The notes beneath the pieces were generated by a model. It was given only the letters and a program-made list of their open reading frames with translations, had not been told where the DNA came from and made no database searches. A stretch of DNA of 64,000 nucleotides from Galaxea fascicularis (Eukaryota > Cnidaria > Anthozoa > Scleractinia > Euphylliidae), in contig OX419341.1 of assembly GCA_948470475.1 (NCBI GenBank), positions 23,565,388-23,629,387 of the forward strand. Direction: 5' to 3'. Made by a program: the position numbers and the translations under genes. Positions 1 to 11,382 of the stretch are shown piece after piece (position 1 is the first letter of the stretch; every line of letters starts with the position of its first letter).

Positions 1-1300
1 CAACAAACGAAAAAGAAACATAACAACCAAAAAGAAATACACTTAAAACGCGTTGATGTGCACTGAGCTCAAAATGGGAGACCCTGAACCAATATTGGGC
101 GATATGAGCGTCCCTTTAAAAATATTGGCCAATATAGGTCGCCCTTGACCAATATTTGTCAATATGGGTACCCATAGACCAATATTGGCCGATACGAGCG
201 ACCCTTGACCAATGTTGGCCAATATAGATTACCCTTGACCAATATTGGTCAATATGGGTGACCCTAGACCAATATTGAACTATATAGGCAACCCTTTACC
301 AATATTGGTCAATATGGGTGACCCTAGGCCAATATTGGCCGATATTGCCCAATATGGGTCATCCTTGCTCAATATTGGCCAATATGAGCGACCACTTACC
401 AATGTTGGTCAATATGACTAACCCTCGACCAATATTGGCGACCTTTTACCAATGTTGGCCAATATGGGTGACTCTTGACCAATATTAGCCAATATGGATG
501 ACACAAGACCAATATTGGTCAATAGGGGTGATCCTAAGCCAATATTGAACTATATGGGCAACCCTTTACCAATATTGGTCAATATGGGTGACCCTAGGCC
601 AATATTGGCCAATGTGGGTAGCACTTGACGAATATTGGCCGATATTGCCCAATATGGGTCATCCTCGCTCAATATTGGCCAATATGAGCGACCACTTACC
701 AATGTTGGTCAATATGACTAACCCTCGACCAATATTGGCGACCTTTTACCAATATTGGCCAATATGGGTGACTCTTGACCAGTATTAGCCAATATGGATG
801 ACCCAAGACCAATATTGGTCAATAGGGGTGATCCTAGGCCAATGTTAGCCAATATGGGTGGCCCTTGATAAATATTGGCCAATATGGGTGACCCTAGGCT
901 AATATTGGCCAATATGAATGACCATTTACCAATATTGGCCAATCTGGGTGACCATTTACCAATATTGGCCGATATGGGAAAACTTACCAATATTGGCCAA
1001 TGTGGAAGCCCTTGATGAATATTGGCCAATATGGGTGACTCTTGACCAATATTGGGTTAGGGTCCCCTACATTGACCAATACTGGTCAAGGATCTCCAAT
1101 ATTGGTCAAGGGTAACCCATATTGGCCAATATTGAGCTAGGGCAACCAATATTGACCAGTATTGGTAAAGTACCACCGATACTCACCAATACTGGTCAAT
1201 GGTTACCCATATTGGCCAATATTGGTAAATGGTCACCTATATTGGCCAATATTGGTAAATAGTCACTATTATTGGCCAATATTGGCCTAGGGTTACCCAT

Positions 1301-1500
1301 NNNNNNNNNNNNNNNNNNNNNNNNNNNNNNNNNNNNNNNNNNNNNNNNNNNNNNNNNNNNNNNNNNNNNNNNNNNNNNNNNNNNNNNNNNNNNNNNNNNN
1401 NNNNNNNNNNNNNNNNNNNNNNNNNNNNNNNNNNNNNNNNNNNNNNNNNNNNNNNNNNNNNNNNNNNNNNNNNNNNNNNNNNNNNNNNNNNNNNNNNNNN
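1301..1500. other. Assembly gap (200 N)
   Basis: A run of exactly 200 N lies inside the foldback array. The round size and the duplicated sequence on both sides suggest a placeholder gap between two contig ends that really overlap, not unknown sequence of known length. Confidence 0.95.
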
Positions 1501-2648
1501 TATTTGTCAATATGGGTACCCATAGACCAATATTGGCCGATACGAGCGACCCTTGACCAATGTTGGCCAATATAGATTACCCTTGACCAATATTGGTCAA
1601 TATGGGTGACCCTAGACCAATATTGAACTATATAGGCAACCCTTTACCAATATTGGTCAATATGGGTGACCCTAGGCCAATATTGGCCGATATTGCCCAA
1701 TATGGGTCATCCTTGCTCAATATTGGCCAATATGAGCGACCACTTACCAATGTTGGTCAATATGACTAACCCTCGACCAATATTGGCGACCTTTTACCAA
1801 TGTTGGCCAATATGGGTGACTCTTGACCAATATTAGCCAATATGGATGACACAAGACCAATATTGGTCAATAGGGGTGATCCTAAGCCAATATTGAACTA
1901 TATGGGCAACCCTTTACCAATATTGGTCAATATGGGTGACCCTAGGCCAATATTGGCCAATGTGGGTAGCACTTGACGAATATTGGCCGATATTGCCCAA
2001 TATGGGTCATCCTCGCTCAATATTGGCCAATATGAGCGACCACTTACCAATGTTGGTCAATATGACTAACCCTCGACCAATATTGGCGACCTTTTACCAA
2101 TATTGGCCAATATGGGTGACTCTTGACCAGTATTAGCCAATATGGATGACCCAAGACCAATATTGGTCAATAGGGGTGATCCTAGGCCAATGTTAGCCAA
2201 TATGGGTGGCCCTTGATAAATATTGGCCAATATGGGTGACCCTAGGCTAATATTGGCCAATATGAATGACCATTTACCAATATTGGCCAATCTGGGTGAC
2301 CATTTACCAATATTGGCCGATATGGGAAAACTTACCAATATTGGCCAATGTGGAAGCCCTTGATGAATATTGGCCAATATGGGTGACTCTTGACCAATAT
2401 TGGGTTAGGGTCCCCTACATTGACCAATACTGGTCAAGGATCTCCAATATTGGTCAAGGGTAACCCATATTGGCCAATATTGAGCTAGGGCAACCAATAT
2501 TGACCAGTATTGGTAAAGTACCACCGATACTCACCAATACTGGTCAATGGTTACCCATATTGGCCAATATTGGTAAATGGTCACCTATATTGGCCAATAT
2601 TGGTAAATAGTCACTATTATTGGCCAATATTGGCCTAGGGTTACCCAT
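1501..2648 (+). repeat. Duplicate of 153-1300 across the gap (likely artefact)
   Basis: Bases 153-1300 and 1501-2648 read the same at a constant offset of 1348, including irregular sites such as the AAAACTTACC step and the GGGTTAGGGTCCCC stretch. The duplicate begins at the first base after the N run, and the source block ends at the last base before it. This is the pattern of an unmerged contig overlap. Removing 1301-2648 gives a simple foldback of about 2.1 kb. Confidence 0.85.
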
Positions 2649-3520
2649 ATTGGCCAATATTTATCAAGGGCCACCCATATTGGCTAACATTGGCCTAGGA
2701 TCACCCCTATTGACCAATATTGGTCTTGGGTCATCCATATTGGCTAATACTGGTCAAGAGTCACCCATATTGGCCAATATTGGTAAAAGGTCGCCAATAT
2801 TGGTCGAGGGTTAGTCATATTGACCAACATTGGTAAGTGGTCGCTCATATTGGCCAATATTGAGCGAGGATGACCCATATTGGGCAATATCGGCCAATAT
2901 TCGTCAAGTGCTACCCACATTGGCCAATATTGGCCTAGGGTCACCCATATTGACCAATATTGGTAAAGGGTTGCCCATATAGTTCAATATTGGCCTAGGA
3001 TCACCCCTATTGACCAATATTGGTCTTGTGTCATCCATATTGGCTAATATTGGTCAAGAGTCACCCATATTGGCCAACATTGGTAAAAGGTCGCCAATAT
3101 TGGTCGAGGGTTAGTCATATTGACCAACATTGGTAAGTGGTCGCTCATATTGGCCAATATTGAGCAAGGATGACCCATATTGGGCAATATCGGCCAATAT
3201 TGGCCTAGGGTCACCCATATTGACCAATATTGGTCAAGGGTAATCTATATTGGCCAACATTGGTCAAGGGTCGCTCGTATCGGCCAATATTGGTCTATGG
3301 GTACCCATATTGACAAATATTGGTCAAGGGCGACCTATATTGGCCAATATTTTTAAAGGGACGCTCATATCGCCCAATATTGGTTCAGGGTCTCCCATTT
3401 TGAGCTCAGTGCACATCAACGCGTTTTAAGTGTATTTCTTTTTGGTTGTTATGTTTCTTTTTCGTTTGTTGTTGTTGGTATATTCTGTGATCAACAACTT
3501 ACTAAAATTGAATTCAGATT

Positions 3521-4016
3521 AGACGTTTTCCCGGTAAAATCCGCCATTTTGAAAATGGGGCAAACAGCGCGCATAATGAAGTGTTTGCATGGGGATTGCG
3601 ATGTGAAATAACTTTGTAATATTGAGTATCTGTAGAAACTTTGAATGGTGAAGGCAATTTAGAGGGCTAAACATTACTCCTTTTAAAGTTGAGGGATACA
3701 GCTGAGCTAGAAAGCCAAGAAACGCGTTTTTAATTTGCCATACATTTGCCTGTAAAATTTTCCCGCCTGTCTTCGCGGAGATTACAGGGAAATGTATGGA
3801 AAATTAAAAACCCGTTTCTTCGCTTTCTAGCTCAGCTGTATCCCTCAGCTTTAAAAGGAGTAATGTTTAGCCCTCTAAATTGCCTTCACCATTCAAAGTG
3901 TCTACAGATACTCAATATTACAAAGTTATTTCACATCGCAATCCCCATACAAACACTTCATTATGCGCGCTGTTTGCCCCACTTTCAAAATGGTGGATTT
4001 TACCGCGAAAAGGTCT
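3521..4016. repeat. Foldback MITE with arms over 200 bp
   Basis: The left arm starts at AGACGTTTTCCCGGTAAAAT (3521). It is mirrored by the right arm ending ATTTTACCGCGAAAAGGTCT (4016). Further pairs are GGGGCAAACAGCGCGCATAA with its complement near 3961-3980, and GGATACAGCTGAGCTAGAAA with its complement near 3824-3843. The centre lies near 3770. The arms differ at scattered positions, so the element is not recent. No coding capacity is supported; the short open frames here run through the arms. The superfamily is unknown and no clear target duplication is seen. Confidence 0.85.
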
Positions 4017-4377
4017 ATTTGGTAAAAGCTTTAAACATGACACGAAATTAAATTATATAGGACATCAAAAGGTGCTTATTAAATAAAATCTCTTGATCAG
4101 CATTCATAGTTTTGGAAATAAAATGTTAACTAGACCGCATACTATCCAAACAGCAATAAAATACGTCAAATTAAACTGACCAACAATCACCTTCTCAACA
4201 GACACTAGAGCAAACTGAAAACCCGTTGATGTACAACACGCTCTCCGGAAATTGTCAGTGAACTCCTGTGGATAAATGAAGAGACTTCAGGCAGCCCAAT
4301 GGCTGCACGTTTCCAGTTTGTTTTATTATTTTGTTCCCCGTTGCAAAACAACGGCAAGTGCTTCTTGACTGCATGAG

Positions 4378-4572
4378 TCAGCCAACATCAAATCCACTTG
4401 ATTGTCTTCGCTGAAGAATGCAGTGTTTGTTGTCACTTTCACTTGAAAGACTTGTAAAAGCACGATCATGAAATTTATCGTCAGAATTCGCGGGATCGAA
4501 ATCCTTTGCTTGATTTGGCCATGGAGCAACATAATTTCCGTCCATTACTTGACTTGTTGAGTCAGTAGCCAT
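4378..4572 (-). CDS. Possible coding exon, unrecognised
   Basis: A 64-residue open frame begins MATDSTSQVMDGNYVAP and ends GFDVG. Its mixed hydrophilic composition looks more like protein than random translation, and the start has a reasonable context (GTTATGG). No family, membrane segment or motif is recognised. An acceptor-like ACTTAG lies 12 bases upstream of the ATG, so it could also be an internal exon. It may belong with the candidate exon at 5258-5442 on the same strand, but the phases do not fit together. It may equally be chance. Confidence 0.25.
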   Translation of the reverse strand: MATDSTSQVMDGNYVAPWPNQAKDFDPANSDDKFHDRAFTSLSSESDNKHCILQRRQSSGFDVG

Positions 4573-5257
4573 AACGCCAGCCTAAGTGTCTCGCGAGTGC
4601 GTTGTGCTGGTAAAGTGCTCGCCATTAAAGCACAGGAAGTGCATGTATCGCGATAAAAATGTAGTTAACGGACTTTGATGTACTGGCAGGAGCTTGCGAA
4701 TACAACTGAACGTTCACTTTCATTCAAACCAAAATCAGTCCGAACTTAACTGGCATTCAGAGTGAATTCTTATTTGAATACCAAATGCTGCTAAACTGTT
4801 TGAATATACAATATTTGCGTGCATCCCCAAGAGACAGGCTGATTTCCCTATGAAATGACTCAAAACAAAATTGTGAAGAAAATTTTGTTCATTTCATTTC
4901 TAACTGCCGCTACAAAGGAAACGTGTGTCGGTTGACTGGACGTTTAATAGAAAAAAGAACAATGACGACTGAACGTGATAAGTGAACTCCAAAGAAAAAG
5001 ATCACAGGAATGATTAAACATATGGAGCATACAAAATGATATAATGAAAGCATTTTTGAATATGAACACATAAAAGTCATACACTCTCATCTTCGGATGC
5101 ATTTTTTCGCGCCCTTATTTAATTAAGAGAGGTGCTAAATGGCGAGCATTTCTTCCCTGAGTTCTGAGGTTTTTAAGAATAAAGTGAATAATTGAAATTT
5201 AAGTACATTAGTAAAGATTAATGTCAATTGACAAGTAAACATGTAACATAGATTTAC

Positions 5258-5442
5258 TGGAGGTTTGCGCGAATAGTTTAACCACTTCACTCTTGGTAGG
5301 GGTATACAAGAAGTAAGGCCCTGGCCTGTCATCTCGTTTGGAATGATATCCTTCTGAGTTTTGCACCATATATGCTAGAAATAAATCAAGCACTCCTTCC
5401 ATTTCGTCCGCCAACTCATTTTTAGATGTTGGACGGTACTTT
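5258..5442 (-). CDS. Possible internal exon, unrecognised
   Basis: On the minus strand an acceptor TTCTAG is followed by an open 185-bp stretch and a donor GTAAAT. The translation runs KYRPTSKNELADEMEGVLD and then LFLAYMVQNSEGYHSK, followed by a Pro/Tyr-rich part. It contains an amphipathic helical stretch and looks protein-like. It enters in phase 2 and leaves in phase 1. No partner exon is clear and no family is recognised. Confidence 0.25.
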
Positions 5443-7252
5443 CTAGAAGATCTTTATGCGGACATTTTCAGGTAATATACAGGCATTGTGCAAGGCAGTT
5501 GGCGTGTCCTAAAGAAGGGCAATGATCTGTCTTCAAATTTCGGAAAATAGTCTCTCCGTATCATGAGTAAGAACCAATCAAAATGCAGGCACCTGAGGCA
5601 TAATGCAGCTTATTATATAATCAATGATAAAGTGTGATGTTTCAAACCTGTGATTGTCCAGGGGCACCCAGCGGCAAGTTTCGGTAGATATCTGTTCTGT
5701 GGAGGGTCGTTCGCCTCAGGTTTTCGGCGTCGATCAAAGAGTGCACTCAGATTTTCGTAACTGAAACGTGGCCTAAAAGATTCACAATTGGGAAATAATA
5801 GCCCCCGACGTTTTCGAAAGGGTCATATTTGCTGTTTTTGGCAGTCAAAAACGCCGGCTGGAATTTTCGGATACCAAACAGTGCCCTAGAAAGTTCCTGG
5901 AAAGTTCACTTTAGCTAACAGTTTCTCAAAGAAAGATTTTGTTCCCTACAATTTTCGGGCAATTAAAATTTCAGCTAAGGAATCCGATCAGATCAAATTC
6001 GTCTAGCTAATGAAAACATCACTTTAAACAGGCTTCAAACACCATAAGGTACTTAAAAATGCCTTTTTGCAGCTTTTGGTTGATTTGGCTCGTAATGTAC
6101 CATCTTGCAGTATTTAAATTTCTGCTACCTGTATGTCACTTCAGTCTGAAGATGATATAGAATTATATGGAAATATTACAAGTACATCAACTACTCTTTG
6201 CATTTGTTGCCTGTGTTAAAGCTACAGTGCCTTTACACGGTATCGCATTTATTCTTACTTTTTCCACCCCCTCCGTCTTATGATTCCAGAAAATATCCAC
6301 ACGACCCCCACTGAGGGTGGTTTGGTCTGCACCCCCACCCCCAGCCCCTCTGGAATTTCCAATCTAGCTCCACCCCCTCCCTCTTGGAGTTTCCATTGAT
6401 CCTATATGGAAGAAGTATGAATATTTCCTGGAACTGTACAATCTGTGAAATTCGTTCATTCGTGCTGTCACCGGAAGTCAGGTGCTGAATTACCGGAAAT
6501 CAAGTATTGGGTAACTCGTTGTAGCCCGCGTCGGTTAGTCCCTAAAGAACCCGCCATGATTTACATGAAATTTTCTCCAAAGAGCAAGGCAAAAGTGGAC
6601 TCAGCAAGCACCTATTGAACTGGAGATTCTGATTCTGATGTTCGTAGATTCCATGATGATTGTACGTTGGTGTCGCGGTTGCATGGGTTGTAGGGCTTGG
6701 TTGTAGGCAGTGTAGAGGTCACGAGGGTTGTAAGGGCTGTCGGGACTGTAGGCGTTGTGAGGGTAAAAGGGACTCTGAGGGTTGTAGAAATCCCCAAGGA
6801 TAAAACTCGCGGAGGAATATTTAGTGGTATAATGAAGGAGAAAAAACTACGAAATCGGTCTTTAAATTTGGAAAAGTGACGTTTTCATAAAAAAAACTCC
6901 CAATTCTGTAATCCTCATTATTCTTAAACAATTATTCTGGCAAAAATGTTATGATTCCGGCGATTTTTTGCCGAAAATGTAAAGGAATTTGGCAGAAAAT
7001 AATAACCTGTTTGGAGTAATTTCAAAGAGTGAAAAAGCCGTGGAATAGACCTAGCCTACTTGGCAGGATTTCAATGGAGTGGAATTCCCCTCTTCCCATT
7101 CAAACGCCTGCCACGTCGAAAAAGTTTGTTCTACATTATTGACAGTTTTTTCTATTATTTGAATCAAACGTTATCATTATGTTCTCAAGTCTCAGCCAAT
7201 CAGTAAAATGGTAATGAACGAATCACTTGAAACAGAAACTCACAGTACGCCC

Positions 7253-9272
7253 CTATTTATCTATAGGGTGCACAGGCCCATTTATGACTGGAACATCAAC
7301 AAATTCTACAAAACATGTTTCGTTTTTCTCACACGGTGCGCCATCTAGCTCCAGCAGCACTACACTGATGGAATTTTGCTCCAGCGAGAAAACGTTTGCA
7401 GGCACAAATAAAGTCTGCTGTGGTCCAACCACCGGCCAGTAACGACCCACATTGAAGCCATTCACAAACGCTTGTCCTTTACACCAACCGGGCAAACGAA
7501 GAAAGCTGTCGGATGAGGCATTTTTAACTGGAATTTTCCCGTGAAAGAAAGTTGGAGGAAAGCTGGTAGGGTGGTCAGGGAAACCATTGGCGTTTTGATC
7601 TCCAGAAGGAGAAGAAAATTCCAAGTTAAATGGCTTCGACACAACCTTGTTTAAGTCTATTGGATACGTCTCCCAGTTTATCAACACCGTTCCATTCAGA
7701 GTGACATTTCCAATTATTCCTTTAGGATCCACGATACTGGGACCTGCATTGACCCTTCCCATGTTTTCAACCAGGATATTCAGCTGCAGGGATTCCCCGA
7801 TGGGAAGAATGACACTTGATTGTCCGGTCCGCCGAAACAGCGTTGCGTGACGGACATTTCCAACAAAGATGATGGCTCTGTCACGAACTAAGCTGGGAAT
7901 GTCTAAGATGGCACTACTTTGAGAGAACTGCCTGGGAATTTCTGTTCGATATAGCACGAATCCAAAGTTCTGTCCGATCTGTTCCATTGTTAAAGGATAT
8001 GACGCATTTACGGGCCCGTGAGGAGCGGAAAGCTTTGGCAAAGCATCTAGAAACGTTGACCATTGCGTCATCTGAACTTTGCCATATGCACTCTTTGTAG
8101 TGTTGGCAGGGATGGGAATCTCGGGTATCTTCTCATGTTTGGCAATTGTGTTCCGTAGGATATGAAATTTATTACCAACATCACCAGCTTCTGTTAAGGG
8201 CGCGTCGTGGTCGTAGCTAGTGGGCATAGGCTTATACAAGACCAGATTTAAATTTGCGCCACTCATGAATCCGAAGTTAGTGCCACCCTCATACATGTAG
8301 AAATTGAGAGATGCGTTCATTGACAAAATCTTCTCAAGTGATTGTGCGACTTGCGAAGCTGGTTTTATCTGATGCCGCTCTCCCCAGTGGTCTATCCAAC
8401 CTGTATAAAACTCTGAATTGACTAGGGGCCCCTTGGGAGTAAATTTGCGCATGACTGAAAAGGCGCTTTCAGGATCCACTTCCGGTCCAAAATCTACAGT
8501 TGCATAGAGAGAAGGTATGGTTCCACATGCAAAACAGAACTGCCAATCGCTATCAACTGTGAAAAGAATAACATCATTGCCTAGATGCTTACGAAATAAC
8601 AGCTCCAGATGCTTCATGTAGTCATGGTCACAAACCAGAGAGCTGCCATACTCATTCTCAACTTGTACCGAAATGATGGGGCCGCCGTTTGTATAGAGCA
8701 ATGGCTTCAGTAGTAGAAAGTACCACAGCCATCCATGAGTCTACGGCTTCGAGGTAACGTTTGTCCTTTGATGACCTCAAGGTGATAGATGGAGCCTTTA
8801 ATAACCAAGCTGGAAATCCGCCAAAATCCCATTCTGCACAAATGAAAGGCCCAGCTCTAATGATGACCAGAAGTCCGATGCTGTCAGCGAGTTCGATAAA
8901 GCCCTCAAGATCTGCATCGCCTTCAAAGTTGTATCGGCCCTGAATTGGTTCGTGCACATTCCAAGCAATGTAAGTTTGAACAGCGTTTAAACCGCCAGCT
9001 TTCATCTTCACGAGCCTGTCTTTCCAGTAGAAACGAGGGACTCTGAAATAATGAAAGCTACCAGAAATGTAACGAAATGGTTCTCCATCTTTCAGAAAAC
9101 GGTCGTTTTCGTAATCAATGATAAATGATTTCGAATCAGTCTTTCCAAATATGCAAAGTACGGTCAGAACTAGGACGATACCTCCGATAGCCATAACCGT
9201 ACCCAAATCATGTACTATCTCGTGACTGCGGCTTGCGTTACGCTCGTCATTTTCACCCCTCCCACTTATCAT
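7253..9272 (-). CDS. GH35 beta-galactosidase (GLB1-like), intronless, frameshifted
   Basis: Glycoside hydrolase family 35 enzyme that cleaves terminal beta-galactose. The 5' frame starts at the ATG at 9272 and the 3' frame ends at TAG at 7253. Together they give about 670 residues, close to the usual GLB1 length. Residues about 25-44 ([19 protein letters not shown]) form a signal anchor. The TIM barrel starts near [20 protein letters not shown]. The family signature [14 protein letters not shown] carries the acid/base Glu. The nucleophile Glu lies in [15 protein letters not shown], 80 residues later, the same spacing as in human GLB1. The C-terminal beta domains are complete. Near 8714-8722 the frame shifts: removing one T from the minus-strand GTACTTTCTACT restores [15 protein letters not shown] in register with the family. 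Without correction the protein stops after 204 residues. No introns are seen. It is either a recent pseudogene or retrocopy, or a working gene with a sequence error. Confidence 0.85.
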
Positions 9273-10072
9273 GCGAGACTGTCAGTGATGGACTATAGCC
9301 ACAATCGAGAAAAACGCCCCCCCCCCACCCCCCTGAAATGAATGATGAACGAATTCGCACTAAAGCCAAAATACGCCTTTTTCCCATCATTGAAATGGGG
9401 GAAGGGGCTCAATGACTTTTCATTTGAATCGACTGAGATTGTAGACCCTGACGCGGGAGATTGAAGACCACGGCAGCAATTACAAGCCAGCTCTTGGCAA
9501 ATTTGGCTTTACAAAAGCATTGAACTCACGAAGTCACAATACAACAAAAACACTATGAGCAAAATAAAGACGTTCTTACTGATTCCCAACCTGGGTATGT
9601 TCTTAGCATGTTCTTAAAATTTTGGCAAATCTCAGCCTCAACGTCAGTTCTTATAAAAAAAAAACAACTAAGGCTCTTAAAGAAGAAAAAGAGCTTATAG
9701 TAGCTGACCGGTCTTCAGTGAGAATTTGACGCCTAAACGGGGTAGAACTGAAACCATTCACAAATCATTTTTCGAATGGATTAAACTGTTTAAAGTGCAA
9801 AGAACATTATTTAAGACTTTTTTTACATATACTTTTCCAAAAATTGTACTCTTAAATTATTTTTTTTCGCTGAGAAAACGAAAGGTTTCGCGAACTACAA
9901 GAGAGCACAGGTAGACCATCTTATCCGGCTATGTGTGTTGACGCGCCCTTGCGTCATGCAATTTGATCTCATATCGCTTTGAGTCGAGCGATCGACGAAA
10001 ATGCGTCATAGAATTCTGAATTTTGCATCTTCCAAATGTTGATGAAACGTAAGCCTGATAAATAAAGTTCAC
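9273..10072. other. Upstream region of the beta-galactosidase gene
   Basis: Contains a poly-C tract (about 9316-9333), several A-rich tracts (9654-9664) and no supported gene. The promoter of the minus-strand beta-galactosidase would lie at its left edge, but no definite core element is seen. Confidence 0.4.
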
Positions 10073-10178
10073 CTACCTTTTGGCTGTTGTGTGATTTTAT
10101 AGTGTTATGAGTCGGTTGACTTCTCACCCACCAAAACACCATAAAATTACACAGGACTATACAACAGCCAAAAGGTAG
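10073..10178. repeat. Short foldback element
   Basis: CTACCTTTTGGCTGTTGT (10073-10090) is repeated as its exact complement ACAACAGCCAAAAGGTAG (10161-10178). The inner parts (ATTTTATAGTGTT and ACACCATAAAAT) also pair imperfectly. Compatible with a small MITE or a stem-loop relic. Confidence 0.65.
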
Positions 10179-10196
10179 AAGTGAAGTTTTTGTGGC

Positions 10197-10686
10197 GAGA
10201 GGACAAAACACAGAGTACTATTCCATGGAGTACCCTGAAAAATAATTTGGGAGTCGAGGAAAATGATGTTTCCAAAATAGAGAGGCATTTCAATGTTAAC
10301 TCCTTGTCACGTACCTTTATTTACTTTAATCTCGCCCAGCTCAAACAAACGGTATTTGTTGCTATTCAAGGCGATCCAAGGCTTATTCAAGGCCGCCATT
10401 TTGCAAGGTACCAATAATCCGTTGCCGGGCCATCTTCACTGCAGGCTCCATAGCCAACAGTTACCCATCACGACTCATCACGATTAGATTTATACTTTTC
10501 GGATCGCCACATAAAAGCTCTTAAGTAAATAAAATAAAGGTACGTGGAAAGATATGTTCATTTAAATAACTTTCCATTTTGGAAAAAAATCATTTTCCTT
10601 GATTCCCAAAACATTTTTCAGGGTACTCCATTTTGGGTAATCCAAGTGGATACTCCATGGAATAGTACTCCATGTTTTGTCCTCTC
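10197..10686. repeat. Foldback MITE (about 490 bp)
   Basis: GAGAGGACAAAACACAGAGT at 10197 pairs with ATGTTTTGTCCTCTC ending at 10686. ATTCCATGGAGTACCCTGAA pairs with the matching complement near 10613-10670, where the right arm has an extra about 20-bp insertion. CACGTACCTTTATTTAC (about 10308) pairs with GTAAATAAAATAAAGGTACG (about 10525). The arms reach about 150 bp and the loop is about 190 bp. Open frames across it are not supported as genes. Confidence 0.75.
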
Positions 10687-10972
10687 CCGTTTTTGTGGCG
10701 TTGTGAACCTCTGTGTTCAATGCAGTTTTGTAAAGCCAAATTTACCAAGAGTTGGTTGTCGCGACATCTTCTTTGCGGCATCAGAGCAAGCCGCACAAGT
10801 ATGTGACGAGTAACTTGGTGTCTTCTGCTCAAGTCCGCATAAATTTATTGAAATATTACACAATGCACGTAATTCAGAAACAACCTAGGAACGTTTATAG
10901 GCTCAAAATGGCAAAAACTAAGAACGTTCAGCCTCAACTCCAACAAAATTAGACGTTCTTATAGACTAGGGC

Positions 10973-11004
10973 AGGAGCCCATAAATATTTATTTATGGGC
11001 TCCT
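10973..11004. repeat. Perfect 15-bp stem palindrome
   Basis: AGGAGCCCATAAATA, two T, then TATTTATGGGCTCCT: a near-perfect 32-base palindrome with a 2-base centre. It could form a cruciform or RNA hairpin, or be the centre of a decayed foldback element. No gene adjoins it. Confidence 0.8.
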
Positions 11005-11322
11005 GACTAGGGGTAATCGGAGCTTAAGAGAGTGCGTTCGAAATGTTTGTAGGCGTACAGGTTGCAGTTGAAGGGGGAGGATGGACCAGTCTGCAGAGTA
11101 TGGCAAGGGCACCTGCAAGTCTTTTTTCTAAGCACCCATTGCACACACCAGAATCGTAGTATTGCACGTGGCAGTTGTGTCACGACACAAATGCAATCTC
11201 AAAAAACCTCGCTTATTAATTGCACAGGACTCTCAATAATGCTCAGAACATTCAACACAAATTAGGGTTGCGTTGTCGTACCTCGAACGCAAAAAGATCA
11301 GCGCGCGTCAACTCAACTCAAC

Positions 11323-11382
11323 CTCGTTCCCAGGGTCTCTCTTCTTCCTCTGGACGGGAAGAAGAGATACCCCGTGAACGAG
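11323..11382. repeat. Hairpin repeat (CTCGTTCCCAGGGTCTC type)
   Basis: CTCGTTCCCAGGGTCTCTCT (11323 onward) pairs with GAAGAGATACCCCGTGAACGAG ending at 11382 across a short loop, with a few mismatches. A very similar hairpin is, to my recollection, dispersed widely in anthozoan genomes; I could not run a search here. Confidence 0.5.

Larger units (their letters stand above)
1..3470. repeat. Foldback element: inverted tandem array of CCAATATTGG units
   Basis: The first about 100 bases (CAACAAACGAAAAAGAAACA onward, to the GAGCTC at about 65-70) recur in reverse complement at about 3385-3470, ending ...TTTCGTTTGTTG. Between them are roughly 30-bp units of the type CCAATATTGGCCAATATGGG plus about 10 bases. 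The unit core is itself palindromic (CCAATATTGG; AATATTGGCCAATATT). The right half repeats the left half in reverse complement, with small insertions and deletions. The layout of long inverted arms made of short tandem repeats matches foldback-type transposons. No transposase is seen. The left flank lies outside the window, so a target duplication cannot be checked. Short open frames inside are repeat translations (PILANIG-like 10-residue periods) and are not called as genes. Confidence 0.85.
4017..7252. other. Intergenic region without a confident gene
   Basis: AT-rich DNA. Apart from the two weak minus-strand exon candidates given separately, nothing recognisable is seen. About 6260-6400 is a C-rich stretch (CACCCCCACCCCCAGCCCC) resembling a dispersed repeat. 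About 6690-6790 is a G/T-rich run of degenerate GGGTTGTAGG-like repeats. Neither is assigned. Confidence 0.5.

Noticed and set aside
588..2944. Repeated open frames with PILANIG-like periods in the foldback array
   Set aside because: They come from a 30-base repeat unit being divisible by three, occur on both strands and at both copies, and have no start context or family.
1..3470. Possible CRISPR-like array
   Set aside because: Units are contiguous and degenerate with no unique spacers, and the whole is an inverted repeat in a eukaryotic context.
6612..6879. Val/Thr-rich open frames on both strands near 6.7 kb
   Set aside because: Low-complexity G/T-rich repeats translate into such runs in any frame.
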